64,000 nucleotides of DNA from Podarcis raffonei (lineage: Eukaryota; Chordata; Lepidosauria; Squamata; Lacertidae). The notes under the pieces are model-generated. The model saw only the letters and a list, made by a program, of their open reading frames with translations, had not been told where the DNA came from and did no database searches. A program made the position numbers and the translations under genes. Each line of letters begins with the position of its first letter. Within the stretch, counting starts at the first letter, position 1. The stretch spans positions 76,793,023 to 76,857,022 of the forward strand of contig NC_070604.1 of assembly GCF_027172205.1 (NCBI RefSeq), given 5' to 3'. Of the stretch, positions 45,522 to 57,000 are shown piece after piece.

Positions 45522-45640
45522 AAGAAAAATATTTTTTAAAATTATGAAAGAGTATGGAAATGTATCACATTTCCAAGAATTTTAAATTATGTTTCAGTTT
45601 ATGTACAATAAATGTTATATATATTTTTTCAGCGTGTTTC
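45522..45640 (+). other. ABCB10: ABCB10 3' UTR with AATAAA
   Basis: This is a short AT-rich tail after the TGA. A canonical AATAAA at 45607-45612 is followed by a T-rich run, so the transcript probably ends near 45625-45640. Alternative downstream poly(A) sites were not excluded. Confidence 0.65.
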
Positions 45641-47742
45641 AAATATTTTAAAACTTGATTGTGCTAATCTTTTTATTCAGAACTACTAACTGTATTCTGA
45701 AGATACCCAATACTGAGCTGTTTTCAGGTTGTAATTTCTTTGTATTTTGACTGATGACTATCATATGGATGTTCATTGGTTTTAAGTTATGGCATTGGTT
45801 TTAAGTTTTAAGTTGGAAATTAAAACTACATTTAGTTCTGAATTTTTTTAAAGTTATGGGGTTATGGGGTTGGAAACAGAGATCCATTCACTGAACACCG
45901 TGGATCAGAGCAGAGGGAAAGTTTCACCAGTTCCCTGTTCCCACCATTGACCCTTGCACCCTCCAAATTTTTTCCGGAGAGTTGGAGGACCGTCTGGTAC
46001 AGCATAAGATGTGGCACAGGAAGCTGAAGGGGGAATCATAGAAAGACATTTAGTAAAAAAGCTGCTACTAGTTGGGCTGGAAGACAGAGACCTATGACAG
46101 AGATGGGGGACTTGTGGCATTCCATATGTTCTTGGACTAAAACTACTGTCATCCCTAGCCATTGGTCATCCTGGCTAGAACTGATAGGGGTCAAAAGCCC
46201 AAGAAAATGGGGAAGGCAGAAATTCCATCCTGACCTGTTCAGGCTTTTTTAAATATTTGCCCTACTGACAGGATTTAGACATGTTCTTCAGTGTATCTAA
46301 AACTTTCACTCTTCCCAATTGGATAATTTTTATTATTATTAAATCCTGCGGCTAGTAACCGATTAAGAATACAGAACCTTCCTCTGTCTTCAATTCTGTC
46401 CTGATGCCAACAGGACACTGGATGACATTTTAAACTGCCTTTGTAATCTCTCCTCCACTTTAAGATTATACCCTAAAAAGCATTCTGTCACTTGTTTAAA
46501 AAGCAGAACAAGCAGCATTTAAAACCCAGTATACACTATCTGTTCCAAAGTGCCCCACCCCCATAAAAAAAATTCAAAATAGTCCAGGGCAGGGAAGCAT
46601 TCACCTGGCACCAAAAAAGTCCGGGGTGGGAAGAGTATTCACTTGGCCCAAAAGTATCTTAATGTAGGCTCATTTCATATAAGGCAGCTTCATTTGTTCA
46701 TATGTTTATAAAGAGATGTTTAAGTCACACAGAATAAAACTGTATAAATAAATAAAACCAGTTTACTGTGCATGGGATTTCAGTCATAGCCACTTTACTA
46801 TTACCCACCATCTATTATATTGAATCAAAACTGGAAATGTGTCATGAAATATAAAATGGGTATAACTTAGCAAACATGTTTATGCTTAGGTGTGTGTTAA
46901 ATATTGGAAACTTTCATGAGGAAAACTATATTTACTCAGTTGTAAACCTTATTGAATTCAATGAGGCTTATTCCCAGGTAAATGGGATTAGGCTTGCAGC
47001 CTTAGATTGTCAGAGTAAAGAGAACAAAATTAATAATACTATGCAGTCTAAAAACTACAAAAAACAAACAAACACAAAAGCATAGGAATTGACTTCTTTG
47101 ATTTTTAACTGTATTTATTATTAAAATACTAGTAAATAGTCCTTTTTCTAACTTTGCAAATTTTATCAGATTACATAAAATTGTATACATCATACACTGG
47201 TGAAACATAATTGAAATGTCAGTTAAGTCACTTCTTGGTTTAGAACTTAATGCATTGGTGCATATTTCAACTTCTGAAACGAAGCATTTTTAACAAACCT
47301 TTAGTCTAATGTAAGATCCTTTGACAAACTTCTACGTAATATTGAAAGTGAATTCCACCGCAGCTTTGTAGAATAGCTTGTAAGTAAGTGTATTTGGAAC
47401 TGCTGCCTTTCTGATCAGCTACACAATATTTTAAAGCTTCTTTAAAATGAGAGATTTATTTATTCTTGTTAGAGCATTTCATAACATACACCTGTAACAT
47501 GACAGCAGGGAAGTTTTTCAAGAATTTCTCATGGATTTAATGCTACAGGTTACCATGTTGCAATGCTTCTCTTTTAACTGCTGATAAGTGAGCTCTGTGT
47601 CCAGCTTTCATGCCAAATATTGTCCCCATTCTTACTGATACTACAGTAATGGTTTGCTTCTTTTTAATAGGAATTGTCTTGTTTGCTTCAAAAAATCTTA
47701 TGGGAACCAAATTGTTCATCTCACCTGAAAGGTGATTTAGAT

Positions 47743-48071
47743 CATGGGTAGGCAAACTAAGGCCCAGGGGCTGGATCTGGCCCAATCGCCTTCTAAATCC
47801 GGCCCACAGATGGTCTGGGAATCAGTTTGTTTTTATATGAGTAGAATGTGTTCTTTTATTTAAAATGTATCTCTGGGTCATGTGTGGGGCCTGCCTGGTG
47901 TTTTCACATGAGTAGAATGTGTGCTTTTATTTAATATGCATCTCTGGGTTATTTGTGGCGCATAGGAATTCATTCATTCCTCCTCCCCCCCCAAAAAAAA
48001 ATAGTCCGGCCCCCCACAAGTTCTGAGGGACAGTGGATTGGCCCCCTGCTGGAAAAGTTTGCTGACCACTG
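47743..48071. mobile_element. hAT-type MITE with internal duplication and perfect 8-bp target duplication
   Basis: Ends are CATGGGTAGGCAAACTAAGG and AAGTTTGCTGACCACTG. ATTTAGAT flanks it at 47735-47742 and 48072-48079. It is 329 bp, about 85 bp longer than its relative at 42798. A block with ATGAGTAGAATGTGT...ATCTCTGGGT occurs twice in tandem inside it. Confidence 0.85.
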
Positions 48072-49536
48072 ATTTAGATGGATGTCAAGTCATCACATGA
48101 GTTCATTGTCACCTAGTGTCTAAGGCAGGAAATGTTCAGAGTTGAGAACTATGCAGCTACTTCCTGTCCTCACTCAGTCCATTTTCTTCCTTCATCCGAG
48201 GTGGACCTCTCAGAACTGTACATATGAACAAAGCAAGTTTAAAATCTAAAAGTCCTCTTTCTATATTAAACAGATGCCATTTCCTTTCCATGTTGGGAAC
48301 AGACATGGTAGGGGAAATAATGAAGGGCACCCAGGACTAGCTCAGCACCTATAAAAGTTTCTATCTCCATATATTTTTGCACCTTATTTATCGGAAACAT
48401 TATTCCCGAAGAACAGCACTTGTGGTGTCTTCTCCAGGGCCTGCACCACACACTTGCTATGGGTTAATTTTGTTATAACCCAGTAGTTGGGATTGTCATC
48501 TACAGCAGTGCCTGTCTAATAGTTTTTCACATGTACCGTATGTACAAACATACAGTGCCTCCTACTGTCTGTAAGAGGAAAATGAGATGATCTAGAACTA
48601 GATTTCATGTACGGTATTTAAAATAATGCAGCATTTTGGCCTATGTGAAAGGAATGGGGAAATCAAACCACATTTAGAAGCCATGGTTATCTGCTTTTGA
48701 ACATGGATACATATTTATCAAAGTACTTCACATAACATGCATTTGCACAGGTATCTCTGGGACAAGCCCTGACCTTTTTCTGTATTTGAGTTCTTGAGAT
48801 GCAGTTTGCAAATAACACTATAAAATCCAACAGTGCTTATTAGGACAATATAGAAGTCTCCCAATGTCTTTATAAATAGCAATTAATTCTCACAAATTGA
48901 AATACTGCAAGGAGCGAATAATGCTGTCAATTTCAAATCGGCAAATTACAAATTATTTTTTTTTTATGGGTGCAAATCTTACTATTATTACTATATTAGA
49001 AATGGGGGGGTTGATCTAAATGACAAGCTATTGTACATAGGCTGCTGCAATGTTTCATAATGACTACACCAACTTCTAAATGGTTTACCTTCAAATGTCC
49101 TTAACTTAGGAGTAGTGTGCATTGTATGATGTTGCTTACTAGTTTTGTAACTTTGAAGTTCATTCATGCAGGTTTTGGAGCACAAGAGCACAGCCTCCTA
49201 GAACTGCAAACAACTATATAGCTATTACTATCTGTAATTCAGGGGTCTCTGGATGTAACAGTTTTATAATTAAGTAAAGCATTTGACAGTTTAGAGTCTA
49301 AAACATGCTTATCTATCTTCTGTATACTTGACTTAAAGTAAAAAAAAGTTTTTTTCTACATTCTTTGATATTTATTTTTCAACACTATCTGCTTGTCAGT
49401 AATATTTTCTATTATGGATTAAAATACATTGATAAACCATGAGCTGTGGTTTTATGTAACTTACCTTGCTTTTTAATGATACCATGCATTTTTGGATCAT
49501 GATTTTTATTGCTTATTTATATCCTCCTCTCAGGGT

Positions 49537-49902
49537 AAAAAGGTAAAGGTACCCCTGCCTGTACGGGCCAGTCGTGTCCGACTCTAGGGTTGTGCGCCCA
49601 TCTCACTTAAGAGGCCAGGGGCCAGCGCTGTCCGGAGACACTTCCGGGTCACGTGGCCAGCGTGACGAAGCTGCTCTGGCGATCCTGCACCAGCGCAGCA
49701 CACGGAAACGCTGTTACCTTCCCGCCATAAGTAGATACCTATTTATCTACTTGCACTTTAGGGGTGCTTTTGAACTGCTAGGTGGGCAGGAGCTGGGACC
49801 GAAAGACGGGAGCTCACCCTGCCGTGGGGATTCGAACAGCCGACCATGCAATCGGCAAGCCCTAAGCGCTGAGGTTTTACCCACAGCGCCACCCGCGGGG
49901 TA
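49537..49902 (-). mobile_element. Full-length tRNA-derived SINE (Sauria type), reverse
   Basis: The copy lies in the ABCB10-NUP133 intergenic region. The tail (AAAAGGTAAAGGTACC in plus orientation) is at the left, and the head (complement of GGTGGCGCTGTGGGTAAAACC) is at the right. It is closely similar to the 54.0-kb copy, including a GTACGGGC block near the tail. Confidence 0.8.
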
Positions 49903-50549
49903 GAACTACACATTTCCAAGGGGCTGCCAAAGATTTGTGTGGCTCCACCCCAGCTCCACATCACTAAACTTTCTTCTGTTACGGTAAGCAAACCCAGAAC
50001 ATTATGACATTACAGGGTACAGGATGTGATACAACATGCTACGGGAGTGAACCCAACAGAGAAATGCCATTTTTTTGGTAACATCACAATGTCTTCCATA
50101 ATTTGTAATTCTAGCCAGAATGTCAAATTAGGAGTGCTTTTATTTTAAAAAGAAAACAGAGGCCTTACAATGCTATTCTAGAGTGACTCTGCTACCTCTA
50201 AGTCAGCAACTTTTCTTCACCCCTTCTTCCTTGATTCTTTGTCTTCCCTCTTCTGCAATCTTTTAACTTTTCCTTATTATTTATTTATTTAATAATTTTT
50301 GTACAAGGCTTGATTGTAAAATAAATACAGTAAAATCAAGGGGGGGGAATCACAACTATAAAACATACACAAGTAAAAATGCTAAAATAGATTAAAATTA
50401 CCCGTTTCAACCCCCACCCTCTAAATGCTCCCACATTCCTCTGATTTGTCTTGCGACTTGCCATGCAAACTTAAGTGTTAGAATGAAGATGTGGGACGTA
50501 AAACTTTGAAAGAAAGTGATAAGCACATCACTGAGAGAACGGGCGTTCA

Positions 50550-51060
50550 AAAATATTCTCGAGTCCCCGCCCGCGAATAAACGCTTTTCATACTAACCAC
50601 GTGATTCTTCCCTCGGCTTTCTCCAATACGTAAATAACGGAACTTCCCGCCTTTCTGAGCCAATCAGGACGCGACAGAAAAAAAGAGCTCTTCAGCCAAT
50701 GCCCTTCGTTGTGGGGGCATGGATGACGCAAATCTAACGCGCCAGTAAGCCGGCACGTCAAACGGGGGCGCCCGCAGCGCGCGAGTTCCCTGAGAGCTGC
50801 CGCCGCTGTGTTTTGCGAAGCCTTCGGGCTCTTCTCGCTGAGCTCGCGATGTTCCCTTCAACCCCCGGCTCGCCTCACACGGCGGCGGGCGGCGGGTCGG
50901 GCCGGAGAGGCCTCCGGAGTGGAAGCCGGAAGGGCCAGCAGGCCTTCGCGACCTCGTCCCTCAGTTCCCCGGCTTTGTTCTCGCCGGTGGCCAGGAGGAG
51001 CGTCAGTTCTCTGTCTGCGCGGTGAGTGAGGAGGCCGAGCCCGCCCTGCTCTGCCCGGCA
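50550..51060 (+). promoter_or_regulatory. NUP133: NUP133 CpG promoter with paired CCAAT boxes
   Basis: CpG-rich sequence covers the first exon. Two CCAAT boxes in the same orientation, GAGCCAATCAGG starting near 50658 and CAGCCAATG near 50693, are about 35 bp apart. They lie about 150-190 bp before the ATG. Paired CCAAT boxes at about three helical turns are the usual NF-Y arrangement. No TATA box was seen. Confidence 0.65.
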
Positions 51061-54000
51061 GCCCGGCCGCGGTAGGGAGCCTTCCCTTCCCTGGTCAGGA
51101 CATCGGCTGCCCGTCTCGCGCGTTGGTTTTCCTCATGAAGGGCGCCTCCAGGCCGTCGCTGTTTTGTGGGAGGGATTTAAGTGCATCCCGGGACTAGGTT
51201 TGCTGAGCTAAAGGTGGAATAAAAGGCTGTGTCGCCCTAGGGCAGCAAATCCACTGTTAAAAAAGAACTTGACTTTGTGCCAGTGAAGAGGAAATTCACT
51301 GCAAATTGTGGGATGAACAAATGACTTGATGGGAAGAGATATAAACAAATTGGGATGGAAGCAAGACGAATGCTCAAGTGTCATATAACGGCCCTCTATT
51401 AAATTGCATTGGGGATAAACTGCAGTACACCCTACCGTAACTGCCAGAGGGCTGAAAAGCCCTCTCCCAATTCTATTCAAGGTCCAGAAAGTAGGACAAG
51501 AACTGCTGTGGCATAGTGCCCCTGGTTCCCATGCCACAGAGCCAGTTCAGGAGGCTGCCATGGTCAGTGGTATCAGATGCCACAGAGAGGGCAGGAAGCA
51601 GGTTGCACTCTTGCTGTTCCACTCTCTGTGAAGGATATCTATGAGGGGGTGTAACCAAGGCCAACTCTTGTGTCATGACCATGCCTGGAAACAGACTGGA
51701 ATGGATCTAAATAATCTGTCATCCAAGAATGCCTGCAGGTGCGCCACCACAGCTTTCTACATCATATGCCCCAAGGAGCCAGCTGTTATGACTGTTTAGT
51801 AGTTATTCCAATCCAAGGGGTCCGAGGCCAGTTTCTTTAGGAGTGGTTGCGCCACCATCTTTTTCAAGGCAGCAGGCACCACTCCCTTGCACAACAGAAA
51901 CAATGCAGAAGTGAAGTAAAATGTGAAAGCTTCTATAAACTGAAGAAACATTTGGTTGACTAGCTTAAAAAAGGTACACATTTGTTCAAACAATTACAAG
52001 AAAATGAAAAATATAACATGGTACTGGAATAAGGCAATTTACTCAATTGAAACTGAAATATTGGAAATGTTTATGACATTACATACATCTTTTTGCTTAG
52101 AGGTACACCCACAAAAGTTGTACATCATCCTTCAGGAAGTGAAACCATCAACTATGACGTGAAAAGCTTTGGTTCACCTCTGCCAGTAAAGGTTATGGAG
52201 GCATTGAGAATGGCTGATGGTAAGTAGTTTAATTCCTTCTAATGTTCCTAGACTAGATAAATATTTCAGTCAGCATGCAGTTAAGTTTGAAATATAAAGA
52301 TGCAAATTAGTGCTTGTGCTCATACATGAGATATTGCTTATTTCAGACAAGGAATTGATGGTATGGGGTAATGGCTTAACAAACCAAAGATGTAAAATTT
52401 AGCCTGTCTTAGATGGATTTACACTCCCACTTAATGGGGGCGGGGGGAATCAAAGTTTGAGGATGTTCTGTACTGGAAGACACAAGATCTACCCACCTGG
52501 GAAGAATGGCAGATGAAGGTGATGGACTACATGGAACTGGCGGAAATGACTGGCAGAATCCGAGACCAGGGAGAAGAGTCGGTGGAAGTAAATTTAAGTT
52601 TAATTTTAAAGTTTATTTACAGAAACATTGTAAAATTAAGGAATGTTAGAAGGATGTTGGAATGAAGTTATGTGGCTTTAGCAGAAATGTTATAAAGGAT
52701 TAAGTAAAAATAGACTGTTAATTGGTGAAAAGAGGGAAAGTAAAGTTACATTATATTAAGATAAATTATAGGACAAAAACTGGGAAAGATGGAAAGGATT
52801 TGCTGAAATAGCTAACTGAACTAGAATACAAAAAAGGGAGGTGCGAGGAGGTCAAGGAAACAAGCAAATGAAAGATAAGTTATGGGAAGGTTCGTTGTGT
52901 TTTTTAATTGTTTCTATTTTTCTGTTTTTTCTTTCTTTTTCTGTTTTTTCTTTTTCCTTATTGTGATGTGTTGTCTTGTTTTTGCTTAATTTGGTGTTTT
53001 CTCTTTTTTCTTTTTGTAACCTTTAAAACTTTAATAAATATTACTTTAAAAAAAAAAACAAAGTTTGAGGATGTTCTTAGATCCATCATTGTGCAGATGG
53101 CTTCAGAAATATGTCATGCCTTTTCCAACTTCAGTCAGTGTGCAAGCTTCACTCTGCCTGGAGAGAAATAGTCTGCCCAAAGTTGTCCATGTTCTGATAA
53201 CATCTATGGCAGGTTAATGTAATGCATTGAACATGGGGCTGCCTTTTAAAAACATCCAGAAGCAATGGGTTCAGAATACAATTGCCGGAGTGGTAACTGA
53301 CTGACTACCATGACCATAATACACCAATGTTGGAAGATCTTCACTGATTGCCAGTGTGATTCCAGGCTAAATTCAGTTCCTGGTTTTGACCATCAAACCC
53401 CTAAATGGTCTGGATAGTCAGAATAATAACTTTTCCCACACATTTAAGATCTTTCACATAAGTCTCTATTCAGATGCCCCTACTTTAAAGTTTAGGCCAC
53501 CAAAGAGAGAGTCCTTGCCACACCCTGGTGTGGTGATGGCCAGGTCATGGAACACCCTTCCCAGGCATATTTATCTGGTGCACAGTCATAATCAACCCCT
53601 ATAATTCTGATTTTCAGGCTGTGAAAGCTGTTGCTTCTGTTGCCAAAATGGCATCACCCACACATAAGGGAATAACAGACTCAGAGAAACCTTGAGGTTT
53701 GTAGGTATTAAAAATTTAGAAATAAAGTGGGGAACCCCAAAAAGAGAACTTCTCAATGGCCATGAAATGCAAGTTGACTGTGGGGATGGAACAGAAAGCC
53801 GGGTGTTGTGTGAGAGGAAGCATTCATTGAGCTGGAAAACTGAAAATCAGCTGTTTTATTTTTATTTCAGCTGCTGATTTTATTAGCTTTGTTTATTGTT
53901 TTATATGCTGATGTTTTTACTTATTATTAGTTTTTATTGTAAAGTTCTTTGGAACTGTTTTGCAAAAGGTGGGGTAAAATCACCTAAATATATGTGGGTC

Positions 54001-57000
54001 ATCTGCTAGCATTGTTGCTTTTTATTTAACGTTACCCACAAACTGTAAGGGACGTGGGTGGCGCTGTGGGTAAAACCTCAGTGCCTAGGACTTGCTGATC
54101 GTAAGGTCGGCGGTTCAAATCCCCGCGGTGGGGTGAGCTCCCGTTGTTTGGTCCCAGCTCCTGCCCACCTAGCAGTTCGAAAGCACCCCTAAGTGCAAGT
54201 AGATAAATAGGTACCGCTTTCTAGCAGGAAGGTAAACGGCGTTTCCATGTGCGGTGCTGGTGCTGGCTCGCCAGCTGCAGCTTCGTCACGCTGGCCACGT
54301 GACCCGGAAGTGTCTTCGGACGGCTCTGGCTCCCGGCCTCTTAAGCAAGATGAGCGCGCAACCCTAGAGTCTGACACGACTGGCCCGTACGGGCAGGGGT
54401 ACCTTTACGTTTACCTTTACAAACTGTAAAGGAGCTATTCTGGCAAGTCATCATAATGGTAATGGTTTTAAGTGGGCTATGTCCCCAAACAACACTGGAT
54501 AAAGTAGGTGCCATTCAATAAAATGTATAGGGCTTCAAATATACACTTGGGTATCTTATTCTGCTATGCCTCAGGTATGATAAATTTAAAACTTTGTTCA
54601 TTCTTGTAGCTGAGGACCATTTGAATGTGCATCTAGATGAAAGTGGATGGGCTTGGCTAGTCTACAGAGACAGACTGATTATTTGGAAGATTGGCCAATC
54701 TCCGGTTGCTAAGGTAAGATAATAGTACGTCAAATATAGAATTGTAGGTTTTTGTTGTAATGTACATCTTCAAAATAAAGTTTCATAGCAATTGAGCAAC
54801 CTCAAAACAGTGACATTGCTATGAGCCTCATTGATATCAACTTAGGGTACTTCTGTGTTGCCACATTTAAAGTCCTCGCTGCAAAAAGTTAAGACCTTAT
54901 GTGAGTTGGTATCTCTGCTAAAGGTGAACTAGTGTTCACCTTAATAAGTTTCCTATTTTCTGTTGTCTCACTGAGTCTTTAAGTAGCCTCAAAAGACTGT
55001 TTTGAGTTCAGTGGAGCTTCCAGGTAAGTGTGGTTAGGATTGGAGCCCTAATGTTTTGTCAGAAACTAGCAATATACTCTAGTGGTGATATTTTCTGCTT
55101 TCAACCATTTACCCATGAGTACAGTCAAATCTACATTTCATATGCCATCTCATACGCTGTATATGAGAACTAGGCCTTAGTGCAACTTTGATGTGTTGGT
55201 GATGCAGGAGGAAGTACAAAGCACGTGGCTTCTTTTTCGCATGCTTTTCCATTGCATCCAAAACAGAACATTTGTGCTAGCTCATGAATGCAAAAACTGC
55301 ATTTCAGCTGTGGCAGAAATTTCTGCTTCCTGTTATTTCTGCACCATTGCTGTTTCCAAAGTGCCTTTAGTAGACACTGAACTGATAATATAGACTACTT
55401 CATTTTGTTCAAGAAACTCATAAAAGAAGCATCATAAAATGATGTGTGTGTTTTGCAGTTGTCTGCATGTAAGGAACTTCAGTTACCACCTAGTGACTAT
55501 CTGTGGAATTCAAGCTTAGTGGCAATATCGTCTCTTAATGCCTCTGGTGAAGCACCTTCCTTACAGGTGAGAAACTTAACATTTATTTTGGGAATATCAT
55601 TTAGGAAAGTAATGAATCCCATCTTTTGTTACAGGATCACAAGTGATGTGGAGCATATTTTAAGTTCATTTGTAACAATCAGTGGATGCCAATTTCAAGT
55701 ACAATATTAGGCAAACTTTGCAGTTTCAAGCTTTTTAAAAAAGCTTTAAAAATGAAATACAAGTAAAATGAACATAGTAAATTAAATTATTGTCTTAGGC
55801 ATGCAATGCAAACTGAAAATCTATGCAAATTAAACTAATTTGCAGAAGAAAGTTTTTCAATTCAGTATTTCCAGAAAACCGACATAACTGGAGATCATTT
55901 AGAAATTACACTCATGATGTAATCCAATGTTCAGTTTGCTAGAGCTGATAGTATTACTTTTACAAATGGGTCTTGTTTACAATATACTTCTGAATGAATA
56001 AATAGAAAATTAGCCTGTCGCTTGTACTGCATAAATTGTATCAGCCTGTTTATCTTAGAGCACACTGCACAGATTTTAAAAAGCTTGAAATAACTTTACA
56101 TTCTTCAACAGCCTCACAAATGAGTTTTTCTTCCTTCACACAATTAGTTTCTAGAGCTGCTTGTCTAGAAACCATGACATGAGAAGCTTGAAACTGGTGT
56201 AAATTTGTTGCTCAGATTCTGAATAAATACTTAACCATTTTTTTATTTGCTGTGTTTGCAAGTCTCTGTCAATCATGGTTGCCACCTGTGAAGGATTAAT
56301 ACGCTATTGGCCCAGCTTTGTTCATGAAAGCTCTTTTACTGAGACCCATACGGACTTTGGAGGTGCTCTCTGCAGTTTTCTAACAGCTGTAAAGGTAAAA
56401 TAGAAACTTAAATGTGAGCATACATTTTATGGGGGATTTGTTAACAACTCTGGGAAATCTGGATCGCGTCCTGTCACTGACCATTGTCCATAAGTGATGA
56501 AATGCTTTTTTCTCACAGTGTATATGTAAAACAGAATAAAATGTTGCTCTGAGTTGGATTAGCAAGTCTGTATTCTCTTTTTAAAAACTGAATAATAATG
56601 TAGTAGCAACAAAAAGCTGGCAGGATTAAATTGGGATTTCTTTTCTTTTAGGGTGGAAGCTTTATTTTATCATCTTCAAGGAGCCATTTTATTCGACTGA
56701 CACCAGACAGTAGTGGCAAGATTTATCAGCATGGCCTACCACAAGGACAAGGCATGTTTTCTGGAATAGGCCGAAGAGTTTCTTCTCTGCTGGGAATCTT
56801 GTCTCCCAGCAATGATGTAGCAGTAAGTCCTTTAAAATAGTTTAAACTTAATTATGATGCTGTATTTGGATTTTTTAGTTTCTTTCATATGAGGGAAGCA
56901 TCTTACAACATCAGCTTTAAAAAGTAATAGAATTACAAAAAGTATCCAATATCTGACCATGATACTGATGGACTTTAGTCTTATCAGTTAGCGCTTGTGT

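Larger units (their letters stand above)
45641..50550. other. ABCB10-NUP133 intergenic region, repeats only
   Basis: No conserved exon was recognised. It holds a half MITE (about 46105-46185), a palindromic AAGTCCCATTGAA-type repeat copy (about 46930-47005), a hAT MITE with target duplication (47743-48071) and a reverse SINE (49537-49902). AT-rich sequence lies before the NUP133 promoter. Confidence 0.6.
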
